A stretch of 9,187 nt of DNA from an uncultured Nannocystaceae bacterium (GTDB lineage Bacteria; Myxococcota_A; Polyangia; Nannocystales; Nannocystaceae): the NCBI GenBank assembly GCA_938084085.1, contig CALKDV010000282.1, positions 1 through 9,187 on the forward strand. Reading direction: 5' to 3'. The notes beneath the pieces are model-generated. The model had not been told where the DNA came from and did no database searches. It saw only the letters and a list, made by a program, of their open reading frames with translations. Shown one piece after another: positions 1-6,055 of the stretch. The position numbers and the translations under genes are program-made. Each line of letters begins with the position of its first letter. The stretch's first letter is position 1.

Positions 1-45
1 GACGGCGACGGCGACGGCGACGGCGATGGCGATGGCGATGGCGAT
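1..45 (+). repeat. 6-bp tandem repeat encoding Asp-Gly linker
   Basis: Seven and a half copies of GAYGGC (four GACGGC then three GATGGC, then GAT), running off the left edge. They encode (Asp-Gly)7-Asp, an acidic flexible linker in front of the Cys-rich module of the surface protein. The split into a GAC block and a GAT block suggests expansion by slippage after a point change. Confidence 0.9.
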
Positions 46-1467
46 ACGGTCTGCACGCCCAACCAGAGCGCCTGCGTCGACGAGAACACCTACCACGTCT
101 GCGAATCTGACGGCTCCGCATGGCAACCCGACGTGGACTGCTCTCCCACCCAGCAATGTTTCAATGGCGGGTGCATCGAGCGATGCGAGGTCGCCAACTT
201 TTCGCCCTCGTCCATCGGCTGCTCCTTCGTCGCCCACCACATGGACAATTTCTACAACGACCTCAACGACTCGATCATCGTGGGCACTTTCTCAGAGACG
301 CTCACCGCCAACGTCACCATCTACTCGATCGCCCAGGGAAGCACTGTGGAGTCGGTCGCGGCGGCCACCACGGTCGCGCCCGGCCAGACCTACGAGTTCG
401 TCACCAGCATGCCGGAGATCGACAGCGTCAGCGCGCTCCAAACCGGCGGCGTCTATCGCGTAGAGAGCGACATCCCCGTCATCGCCTACCAGCACTCTCC
501 GGTGGGCTCCACCGCCACCAACGACGCCTCCATGCTCATCCCAGAGAACGCTCAAGGTCAGGCGTTTGTCGTCGCCTCCTACGCTTCCAACCTGACCACC
601 TACGATCCCTACCTCAACGTGATCGCGCTGGAGGACAACACCGTCGTCAGCTGGCGCCCTCCCAACGGAAGCTCCAGCGGTTCAGGTGTCGCGGCGGTCG
701 CTGCAGGAGGGGTCGGCGTGGTCAATATGAACCGCTTCGACCGACTCCAGATCGTGAACAACGGGAGCGATATCTCCGGCACCATCATCGACTCTGACAA
801 ACGAATCGCAGTGTGGGGCGGATCTGAGTGCGAGAATGTCCCCGCAGGTGTCACCTACTGCGACCACATCGAGGAGCAGATGCTGCCGCTCAACTACTGG
901 GGACAATTCTACGTGGGCGCGCACGCACCCATCCGCGGCAATGAGGACTTCCATTGGCGAGTGTACGCGGGTAAGGACCTCACCACCATCTCTACGACCC
1001 CCGCGCAGCCGGGCTTCCCCGTCACCCTCGACAAGGGCGAGTACATCAACCTCGTCACCAAAGACGACGTCATCTTCTCTGGAGACGGCCCCTTCCTGCC
1101 TGTCCAGTACCTCGAGGGAGAGAACGGCGGCGGCGGAATCGGCGACCCCTCGATGTACCAGATGGTCCCGGTGGGGCAGTTTCTGAGCGCCTACAGCTTC
1201 GCCACCGGCATCTCCTCCAACTATCCCTACACCCACTACGTGCAGGTCACTCGCGCCATCAACGGGCCCGATGTGCTCGTGGACGGCTCCATCGTCTCCA
1301 ACTACCGCACCGTGGGCAGCTACGAGGTGTCCGACTGGCAGGTCTCCGAGGGTTCCCACTTCGCCACCTCTGCGGCGCCCTTCGGCATCACCAGCATCGG
1401 CTACGCCGACGTCACGAGCTACGCCTACCCCGGCGGGATGAATCTGCTCGAGCTCAACCCGCAGTAG
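1..1467 (+). CDS. IgGFc-binding-domain surface protein (5' end outside window)
   Basis: The frame is open from the first base and stops at TAG 1465-1467, so 488 residues are visible and the N-terminus (presumably a signal peptide or lipobox) lies outside. Domains in order: an Asp-Gly linker (residues 1-15); a small Cys-rich module (about 18-60) with Cys spacing typical of myxobacterial secreted proteins; then a long region (about 60-485) with hallmarks of the IgGFc-binding N-terminal domain, including GCSFVAHHMDN, the YRVESDIPVIAYQHSP segment, NDASMLIPE, and a C-terminal ITSIGYADVTSYAYPGG. The family is named for the human IgG-Fc-binding protein; in bacteria it occurs in secreted or surface proteins, and the ligand here is unknown. 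No C-terminal membrane anchor or sorting tag is visible. An adhesive or surface-display role is inference. Codon use is GC3-rich and uniform, supporting a real, intact 3' end. Confidence 0.87.
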   Translation, partial: DGDGDGDGDGDGDGDTVCTPNQSACVDENTYHVCESDGSAWQPDVDCSPTQQCFNGGCIERCEVANFSPSSIGCSFVAHHMDNFYNDLNDSIIVGTFSETLTANVTIYSIAQGSTVESVAAATTVAPGQTYEFVTSMPEIDSVSALQTGGVYRVESDIPVIAYQHSPVGSTATNDASMLIPENAQGQAFVVASYASNLTTYDPYLNVIALEDNTVVSWRPPNGSSSGSGVAAVAAGGVGVVNMNRFDRLQIVNNGSDISGTIIDSDKRIAVWGGSECENVPAGVTYCDHIEEQMLPLNYWGQFYVGAHAPIRGNEDFHWRVYAGKDLTTISTTPAQPGFPVTLDKGEYINLVTKDDVIFSGDGPFLPVQYLEGENGGGGIGDPSMYQMVPVGQFLSAYSFATGISSNYPYTHYVQVTRAINGPDVLVDGSIVSNYRTVGSYEVSDWQVSEGSHFATSAAPFGITSIGYADVTSYAYPGGMNLLELNPQ

Positions 1468-1508
1468 CGTCTGCCGCGTAACGTCAGCGGGCGTTGGAGG
1501 CCTGCCAC

Positions 1509-1553
1509 GCCTGCGCACGCGAAGACTGCGCTCACAACGCCTGCGCTCGAGAA
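1509..1553 (+). repeat. Degenerate 15-bp tandem repeat, three copies
   Basis: Three adjacent imperfect 15-base units start at 1509, 1524 and 1539 (GCCTGCGCACGCGAA, GACTGCGCTCACAAC, GCCTGCGCTCGAGAA). They lie in the spacer between the IgGFc-domain gene and the small ORF. No function is evident. A partial match just upstream (GCCTGCCAC, 1500-1508) hints at a fourth, shortened copy. Confidence 0.4.
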
Positions 1554-1649
1554 ATCGCGTGTCTACCCCCCCACCCTGGAGCAATGTCTCGCATTGCTCT
1601 CGGATCCCTTGGTTTTGGCTTGGGAGGTCTCGCCTGAGGGACAGTCTCT

Positions 1650-1991
1650 TTGTGCGGAGGTGTCAGCGATACGCCCGTCAACGGGACCCTCGATCTCTAC
1701 TTCGAGGCCGCCGTCTCGATCGTGGTGGTTTCCGACACCACCGGGCTCTCTGCGAGTTTCTCGACTCCCGGGGTCACCTACGTAGAAGGAACACCCGCCG
1801 CGCCTGGGGAGTACACGTGGTCACTCAACGATCCACTCCGCGATGCGTGGACCGTCACCTTCTACAACGAGACGCCGCTCGGCCAAATGCTCAAGGTGGG
1901 CGGTAGCTATACCGCTGAAGTCCGCGTGGAAATCAACCCTTACATCGAGGACCTTCAACCCACCCCGATCGCCGTCACAGTAGTCAACTAG
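1650..1991 (+). CDS. Small beta-rich hypothetical protein, possibly a remnant
   Basis: The longest complete reading starts at TTG 1650, with GAGGG at 1636-1640 as a possible ribosome site, and stops at TAG 1989-1991 (113 residues). Codons are GC3-rich and the protein alternates short hydrophobic and Thr/Ser stretches (LYFEAAVSIVVVSD, TWSLNDPL, YTAEVRVEI), as in a secreted beta-sandwich domain. I recognise no family. As read from TTG it has no export signal, which is odd for such a composition. The same frame upstream of an in-frame TGA (1635-1637) contains ATG 1584 followed by a hydrophobic signal-like segment (MSRIALGSLGFGLGGLA). The gene may therefore be an exported protein inactivated by a nonsense change, or a sequencing error may have created the stop. 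It follows the IgGFc-domain gene on the same strand by 182 bases. Confidence 0.5.
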   Translation: MCGGVSDTPVNGTLDLYFEAAVSIVVVSDTTGLSASFSTPGVTYVEGTPAAPGEYTWSLNDPLRDAWTVTFYNETPLGQMLKVGGSYTAEVRVEINPYIEDLQPTPIAVTVVN

Positions 1992-2010
1992 GCCATCATG
2001 ACGCCGTCGT

Positions 2011-2053
2011 GCCGAGGGCGCTGCCCCCGATCGGCATGCGCCCCGTCGGGCGC
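2011..2053. terminator. Candidate bidirectional terminator hairpins in convergent gap
   Basis: The 62-base gap between the convergent stops at 1991 and 2054 holds two inverted repeats. GCCGA (2011-2015) pairs with TCGGC (2031-2035), with GGG/CCC able to pair inside. GCGCCC (2038-2043) pairs with GGGCGC (2048-2053) across a 4-base loop and abuts the lipoprotein stop codon. Neither is followed by a T tract on either strand, so intrinsic termination is uncertain. Confidence 0.35.
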
Positions 2054-3466
2054 TCACTGACAGCGGCGGAACGGGAGGCCTTCGATGGTTGGCGTGCCCC
2101 CATCGACGCAGGTCAACCCCGCCGGACAGACTCCGTCTCTGGTGCAGTCCCGGCTGCAGATTCCGTTGGAGCAGTAGCCAAACTCACAGCTGTTGTTGGT
2201 GGTGCAGGTGCTGCCCGTCACGGCGCCCCCCTTGGGCAAACAGAGACCGATGCGTTCGCCACCGATCTGGCTGAGGGCGTTGCACGCATAGCTGTAGCTG
2301 CACCCGCCCTGGTAGCGGCACGAGTTCACACACGAGCCCGAGGCATTGCCTGTGGTCGTCTGCGAGGCGAAGCAGTCCACGAATGGAGGCGAGGGGACCG
2401 TAAAGTTGGTGAAGTCGATCGTGAGCCCGTCGTTGCAGAGGTTGATCACGTTTTGGAACTGATCGCAGTAGTACTCCACCGGATTCGATCCACCGGGCAG
2501 CGGTCCGAAGACATCGGACGGGCGCTTGCAGATCCCGCCTTCACAGGTCCAGTCGGCCAACGGCGCCGCGCGTTGTGGACAATCGGCGGCTGTGTTGCAC
2601 ACGCTGGTACATCCCTCCACGATCAAATCAAGGTCAGCATCGCAGGCCGAGGGCGCGATGCACTCGGCGGTCGAAACGCCGCAGTACGACTCCAACTTGA
2701 CGCATAAGTTCCCGGAGCCTCCCACCGCCATGCAGCCGTACCCCCCTGGGCAATCGGAACCGCCGGCGCAGGGCACCGTGCAGTACTGCTGGCTCGTCAA
2801 GCAGCCGTAGTTGCAGCTGGTCTCGTTCGAACAAAAGCGGCCCACGTCGTCTTCCAGGCAGCGCTTGCCGTCCCCATCCCCAAGGTCGATACAGCGACCC
2901 CCACTCGGGCACTGCGCGTCGCTGACACAGGCGCTCACACAGCGCTGGAATCCCTGCTTGGTGGTCGTCTTGCACAGCAAGCCAGCGCCGCACTCCACAT
3001 CGCTCGTGCAGCGGTCGAGCTCGTCGAGATCCCCAACCCCATCCCCATCCCCGTCGCCCGTCGTCCCGGAGTCCGTCGTCCCGGAGTCCGTCGTCCCGGA
3101 GTCCGTCGTCCCGGAGTCAGTCGTCCCGGCGTCTGTCGTGCCAGCGTCTGTCGTGCCAGCGTCTGTCGTCCCAGCGTCTGTCGTCCCAGCGTCTGTCGTC
3201 CCAGCGTCTGTCGTCCCAGACGAGGTCGTCCCAGACGAGGTCGCCTCGTCACCGCTCGTCGAGATCGTCGATGGATCGATACAGATCCCGCTCGCGCACA
3301 CCAGCCCTTGCAGACATGTGTTTCCTCCGAAGCACGGACAACCCTCAGTACCGGTGTAGCAAGAGTCGCCGCTGGCAAAACTCGTCTCATTGTCGTCCGG
3401 ACCATCCCCGCATCCGACGAACAGCCCAATCACTCCGAGGAGCGCGAGGATTTTCCAGCGCTGCAT
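2054..3466 (-). CDS. Cys-rich secreted lipoprotein with repeat stalk
   Basis: Chosen start ATG 3464-3466 gives 470 residues beginning with a lipoprotein signal: two basic residues (R3, K5), a hydrophobic core, and a FVGC lipobox with Cys19 as the lipidation site. A longer reading from 3574 would overlap the upstream gene and bury the signal, so it is rejected. After the anchor comes a Cys module (36-62, GTEGCPC...GLVC..GIC), then a Ser/Gly/Thr/Asp stalk of 5-residue repeats (about 77-136), an acidic GDGDGDGVGD stretch (137-146), and several tandem Cys-rich modules to the C-terminus with the pattern C-x5-C-x5-C. About 46 cysteines follow the anchor Cys, an even number that suits full disulfide pairing outside the cytoplasm. 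No catalytic motif is visible; a surface binding or structural role is inference. It lies 34 bases downstream of the molybdopterin oxidoreductase on the same strand, with no strong Shine-Dalgarno. Confidence 0.85.
   Translation of the reverse strand: MQRWKILALLGVIGLFVGCGDGPDDNETSFASGDSCYTGTEGCPCFGGNTCLQGLVCASGICIDPSTISTSGDEATSSGTTSSGTTDAGTTDAGTTDAGTTDAGTTDAGTTDAGTTDSGTTDSGTTDSGTTDSGTTGDGDGDGVGDLDELDRCTSDVECGAGLLCKTTTKQGFQRCVSACVSDAQCPSGGRCIDLGDGDGKRCLEDDVGRFCSNETSCNYGCLTSQQYCTVPCAGGSDCPGGYGCMAVGGSGNLCVKLESYCGVSTAECIAPSACDADLDLIVEGCTSVCNTAADCPQRAAPLADWTCEGGICKRPSDVFGPLPGGSNPVEYYCDQFQNVINLCNDGLTIDFTNFTVPSPPFVDCFASQTTTGNASGSCVNSCRYQGGCSYSYACNALSQIGGERIGLCLPKGGAVTGSTCTTNNSCEFGYCSNGICSRDCTRDGVCPAGLTCVDGGTPTIEGLPFRRCQ
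3061..3240 (-). repeat. Twelve tandem 15-bp repeats encoding the lipoprotein stalk
   Basis: Twelve contiguous 15-base units in phase with the reading frame. Read in protein order they form three blocks: 2 units coding SSGTT, 6 coding DAGTT and 4 coding DSGTT. Three DS units (3061-3105) are identical, and two adjacent DA units share one synonymous change (GTGCC, 3136-3165). This points to blockwise duplication. Length changes would alter the stalk without shifting frame. Confidence 0.93.
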
Positions 3467-3483
3467 CCCGCGGAGTTTAGCAC

Positions 3484-3494
3484 CGTTGAACGCG
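3484..3494. promoter_or_regulatory. Candidate operator copy 1 (CGTTGAACGCG)
   Basis: An 11-base sequence whose core CGTT-G-AACG (3484-3492) is palindromic, in the 34-base gap upstream of the lipoprotein start. The identical 11-mer in the same orientation occurs at 4324-4334, upstream of the molybdopterin oxidoreductase. No regulator is encoded nearby, so the identity of any binding protein is unknown. Confidence 0.25.
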
Positions 3495-3500
3495 GAATCT

Positions 3501-4283
3501 CTAACCGTAGCGCTCTTCCGTCCATGGGTCGGCGTGATTGTGATAGCCACGAACCTCCCAATATCCAGGGGCATCCCTGCGCTGGAAACGCACTCCCGTG
3601 AGCCATTTTGCGCTCTTCCAAAAGTACAAGTCCGGCACCAGGCCGCGCACAGGCGCGCCGTTGGTCACGGACAAGGAACGGTTGTCCAGTCGGTGGGCGA
3701 CCATCACACCCGGCGCGAGCGCCTCCGCCACGGGGACGTTGCAGGTGTATCCATGGGCGGCCTCAAAAATCACGTGCCGGACACCTTTTTTGAGCCCCGC
3801 GCGGGCCGCCAAGCGACTCAACGCCACCCCGCGCCAGTTCGCGCCGAGGACAGACCAGCCGGTGACGCAGTGCACATCGAGCGAAAGCTCTTCTTGGGGC
3901 ATCGCCAGAAGCTCGCGAAAGTCAATCTCGAACGGATTCGACACCTCACCATGAACCCGCAAGCGCCACGCCGACCGGCTCGGGTCTCCCTCGGTTCCGC
4001 CCATGGGGCGAAGTTGACGCAGCACTCGCTGACCCGGCGGGAGGCGGCGGCGTCCGTCGGGTCGGCGCTCTGACGGATCTGGTGCTGCGGCGAAGACGTA
4101 CTCTCCTCCCAAGACGCTGCAGGTCGCTCCTGCGGCGGCCCCCATCACCAGTCGACGACGAGAGAGAACGCGCCGAACCGCGCTCGTCCTCGTGTCTATC
4201 ACCGTGTCATTCTTGGCCAAACGCTCTCCCATCGCCCCATGACTGTAGAACGCTTTCCCCATTCGTCGAGTTTCGTCCGGCAT
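3501..4283 (-). CDS. Tat-exported molybdopterin-dependent oxidoreductase (sulfite oxidase/MsrP-like)
   Basis: A 260-residue protein, as read from ATG 4283, of the oxidoreductase molybdopterin-binding domain family (PF00174 type, as in sulfite oxidase and MsrP/YedY). A twin-arginine signal SRRRLVM (41-47) precedes a hydrophobic stretch ending near AAAP (65-68), so the folded, cofactor-loaded enzyme should act outside the cytoplasmic membrane. Cys139 in DVHCVTGW is the expected molybdenum ligand. GAPVRGLVPDLYFWKSAKWL (209-228) matches the cofactor-binding segment, and the C-terminal YWEVRGYHNHADPW is typical of the family. The substrate cannot be read from sequence, and no MsrQ-like heme membrane partner is adjacent; a Cys-rich lipoprotein follows instead. 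The start is uncertain: ATG 4262, ATG 4232 or GTG 4202 would shorten an unusually long N-region, and no candidate has a convincing Shine-Dalgarno. Confidence 0.86.
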   Translation of the reverse strand: MPDETRRMGKAFYSHGAMGERLAKNDTVIDTRTSAVRRVLSRRRLVMGAAAGATCSVLGGEYVFAAAPDPSERRPDGRRRLPPGQRVLRQLRPMGGTEGDPSRSAWRLRVHGEVSNPFEIDFRELLAMPQEELSLDVHCVTGWSVLGANWRGVALSRLAARAGLKKGVRHVIFEAAHGYTCNVPVAEALAPGVMVAHRLDNRSLSVTNGAPVRGLVPDLYFWKSAKWLTGVRFQRRDAPGYWEVRGYHNHADPWTEERYG

Positions 4284-4321
4284 CTAGATTTTTAGAGGGC
4301 TTGGGTGCCTCCCTCCCATTT

Positions 4322-4334
4322 CGCGTTGAACGCG
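4322..4334. promoter_or_regulatory. Candidate operator copy 2 (CGCGTTGAACGCG palindrome)
   Basis: A perfect 13-base palindrome with 6-base arms (CGCGTT-G-AACGCG), 38 bases upstream of the ATG at 4283 in the spacer between the divergent oxidoreductase and Smr genes. Its right-hand 11 bases are identical to 3484-3494, upstream of the lipoprotein. Shared control of the two minus-strand genes, or of the divergent pair, is inference. Confidence 0.28.
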
Positions 4335-4415
4335 CTGCCGCCCTCGCCCGCCCACCCCCCCCGCCTGGAGAGTGATGGCGGGCCACGCTCGCATGAAGGC
4401 ATCCACGCACACCAC

Positions 4416-4444
4416 TTGTCCCCCGCCTCACCCGATGCCAGAAT
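4416..4444 (+). promoter_or_regulatory. Weak candidate sigma-70-like promoter for the Smr-RelA operon
   Basis: TTGTCC (4416-4421), a 17-base spacer, and CAGAAT (4439-4444). Each hexamer matches the consensus at four of six positions. Transcription would begin near 4450, upstream of the preferred Smr start at 4510 and downstream of the alternative start at 4375. The rest of the 226-base divergent spacer holds only a C8 run (4355-4362) and the palindrome noted separately. Confidence 0.2.
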
Positions 4445-4509
4445 CGAGAGCGTGCAGCGCTCACGCCAACGAGTCCCTGCCCTCGCCACGCCGCGCTGTG
4501 TACAGAACG

Positions 4510-5208
4510 ATGCCTGAGCGCCCCCCCCATAGCCGCACCAAAATCACGGAGCGTGAGGTCATGGAGATGCTGCTTCGTGGGGACAACGTGCATGAGCTCG
4601 ACGACCTTGAGATCATCGAACAAAGCTCGACACCGCCGAGCGCAGCGACGAGGGATGGGACCTCCGCGCCACCTCCGCCCCTCACACCCCGACCCGAGAG
4701 ATCCAGCACGGACACTGCGCCGGCGGTCCATGCCTCCACCGAGAGGCGACCCCCGGAAGACCACACCCTCCGCGAGATCAACTCACTAGAGGAACATCTC
4801 CAAGAAGGGGACCGGTGGAGGCGAGAGCCGGACTCACCGCTCGAAGGCGTCACCGCCTATGTCGACATGGACCCCAAGCCGCGGGACGCCTCGGAGATCT
4901 ACGTTATCGACCTCCATGGCTGCACACGCCGAGAGCTCTCCCAGACCTTGGCCGACGGGTTGACGGCGGCGGGCCTCTCCGGACGCCGCTTCGTTCGACT
5001 CATCACCGGACGCGGACTTCACAGCCCGGAGGGCTATCCGGTGCTCCGCAGCGCCGTCGAACTCTGGCTCGCGCGGTCGGTCCAAGCCGGCGTCATCGCC
5101 GCTTGCGCCCGCGAAGATCACATCGCCATCTTCGCGCCCGATTACGGTAGTTTCATGGCCCGCCTCTCCTCGCGACGCGCGAGGGGTCCACACCGCGAAG
5201 ATCCATGA
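4510..5208 (+). CDS. Smr-domain protein (MutS-related nuclease domain)
   Basis: As read from ATG 4510 the protein has 232 residues. Residues 1-37 look helical and acidic, 38-110 are Pro/Ser/Thr/Arg-rich and probably disordered, and about 129-220 form a Smr domain. The signatures IDLHG (133-137) and LITGRGLHS (164-172) correspond to the conserved DLHG and H/TGxG loops of the family. A standalone Smr domain without MutS resembles E. coli SmrA/SmrB; SmrB cleaves mRNA at collided ribosomes, and other Smr proteins are DNA or RNA endonucleases. Which applies here is unknown. The same frame is open back to 4372, but that stretch is His/Pro/Arg-rich with poor codon bias. ATG 4561, with GGAG nine bases upstream, is a serious alternative start. 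It is the first gene of the operon, and its TGA overlaps the next ATG (ATGA). Confidence 0.83.
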   Translation: MPERPPHSRTKITEREVMEMLLRGDNVHELDDLEIIEQSSTPPSAATRDGTSAPPPPLTPRPERSSTDTAPAVHASTERRPPEDHTLREINSLEEHLQEGDRWRREPDSPLEGVTAYVDMDPKPRDASEIYVIDLHGCTRRELSQTLADGLTAAGLSGRRFVRLITGRGLHSPEGYPVLRSAVELWLARSVQAGVIAACAREDHIAIFAPDYGSFMARLSSRRARGPHREDP

Positions 5209-6053
5209 CGCAGTTCGCCTACCTCCACGGGCTCTCCTCAAGTCCGCTCGGGACCAAAGCCGCCGCCTTGCGTGAGGCGTTCCGCGCCGAAGGGCTGAAG
5301 TTGCACTGCCCCGACCTCAACCGTCCCTCATTCGACAGGCTCACCTTCGACGCCGCCCTGACCGCCCTCGACGAGCTCTCGGCGCAGTTTCCAACGGAGC
5401 GATGGAGGCTCGTTGGATCGAGCATGGGCGGCTACCTCGCCGCTCGATGGGCGCAGCTCAACCCCGGCCGCGTGGAGCGCCTGCTGCTGCTATGCCCTGG
5501 CTTTGACCTCGCCTCGCGATGGCCAATCTTGCTCGGCGCCGCGGCCCTCGACACCTGGGAACGTGAGGGTGCCTTTCCGATCCCGGACGGCACGGGGACC
5601 CCCGTCATGGTCCATTGGGGATTTGTGACGAGCGCGCGCAGTCACCCTCCATTTCCAGACTTTCAATGCCGCGCCCGCATCATTCACGGCCGCCAGGATG
5701 AGGTCGTCTTGTTCAGTAGCTCCAAGACGTATGCGGAGGCCCGACCCCACGTCGATCTCATCGAAGTCGATGACGACCACCGCATGATCGCGTCGTTGCC
5801 AAGCATCAAGAAAGCGGCGCTCGAGTGGCTCCCACGCTCGGACTATCACTGGGATTTTTTTGGTCCCGAGCGCCGTCCCACGGCCACGCACTTTCTGGCG
5901 CACCTCCAAGAGTTCCTGGCCCGCCATGACCGAGGCCACCTCGCCACCTCTGTCAGCGACCCCAACGGCCACACCACTGTCGTCTCCTGCGAAGCGCCCC
6001 TCGGTGACGAACCGATGCTGGTGCAGGCGCTCCGCCCCCAACGGAAGACCTAA
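5205..6053 (+). CDS. YqiA/YcfP-like alpha/beta hydrolase with C-terminal extension
   Basis: A 282-residue alpha/beta hydrolase. LHGLSSSP (7-14) forms the oxyanion-hole region, GSSMGG (71-76) is the nucleophile elbow with Ser73, HGRQDEVV (161-168) supplies Asp165, and DDDHRM (189-194) supplies His192, so the triad is complete. The short N-terminus starting directly at the first strand and the 'SSP..TKA' sequence are typical of the YqiA/UPF0227 esterase group, whose natural substrates are poorly known. That group is usually about 190 residues long. Here about 70 residues follow the hydrolase fold, starting YHWDFFGPE (214-222), with an amphipathic helix THFLAHLQEFL; I do not recognise this part. 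There is no signal peptide, so it is cytoplasmic. Its ATG overlaps the Smr stop codon, suggesting translational coupling. Confidence 0.84.
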   Translation: MTQFAYLHGLSSSPLGTKAAALREAFRAEGLKLHCPDLNRPSFDRLTFDAALTALDELSAQFPTERWRLVGSSMGGYLAARWAQLNPGRVERLLLLCPGFDLASRWPILLGAAALDTWEREGAFPIPDGTGTPVMVHWGFVTSARSHPPFPDFQCRARIIHGRQDEVVLFSSSKTYAEARPHVDLIEVDDDHRMIASLPSIKKAALEWLPRSDYHWDFFGPERRPTATHFLAHLQEFLARHDRGHLATSVSDPNGHTTVVSCEAPLGDEPMLVQALRPQRKT

Positions 6054-6055
6054 TC

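Noticed and set aside
682..1584. 300-residue open frame on the minus strand across the IgGFc-domain gene
   Set aside because: It is antisense to a clear domain-bearing gene, its protein is Arg/Val/Gly/Asp-rich with no motif, and long antisense frames are expected in GC-rich DNA.
2009..2707. 232-residue plus-strand frame opposite the lipoprotein gene
   Set aside because: It is a mirror of the Cys-rich lipoprotein, which has a lipobox, ordered Cys modules and a plausible start. The plus-strand reading shows no domain.
3061..3240. Short regular repeats considered as a CRISPR array
   Set aside because: The units are contiguous with no spacers, are in phase with a gene, and vary by codon-level changes.
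2811..3359. Plus-strand frame with VVPES/VVPAS repeats
   Set aside because: The repeats are the complement of the 15-base stalk array. An in-frame array leaves other frames open as well, so this is a by-product.
3467..3574. N-terminal extension of the lipoprotein to a start at 3574
   Set aside because: It would overlap the oxidoreductase C-terminus by 74 bases and place the lipoprotein signal 36 residues inside the protein.
4282..4289. ATCTAGAT palindrome next to an AT-rich stretch as a promoter for the oxidoreductase
   Set aside because: A TAAAAAT-like -10 is present on the minus strand, but no -35 stands at a proper distance, and the element overlaps the longest start codon.
4372..4509. 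Upstream starts for the Smr protein at GTG 4372 or ATG 4375
   Set aside because: GGAG lies close to 4375, but the added residues are His/Pro/Arg-rich without coding bias and the candidate promoter lies downstream. Kept only as an alternative.
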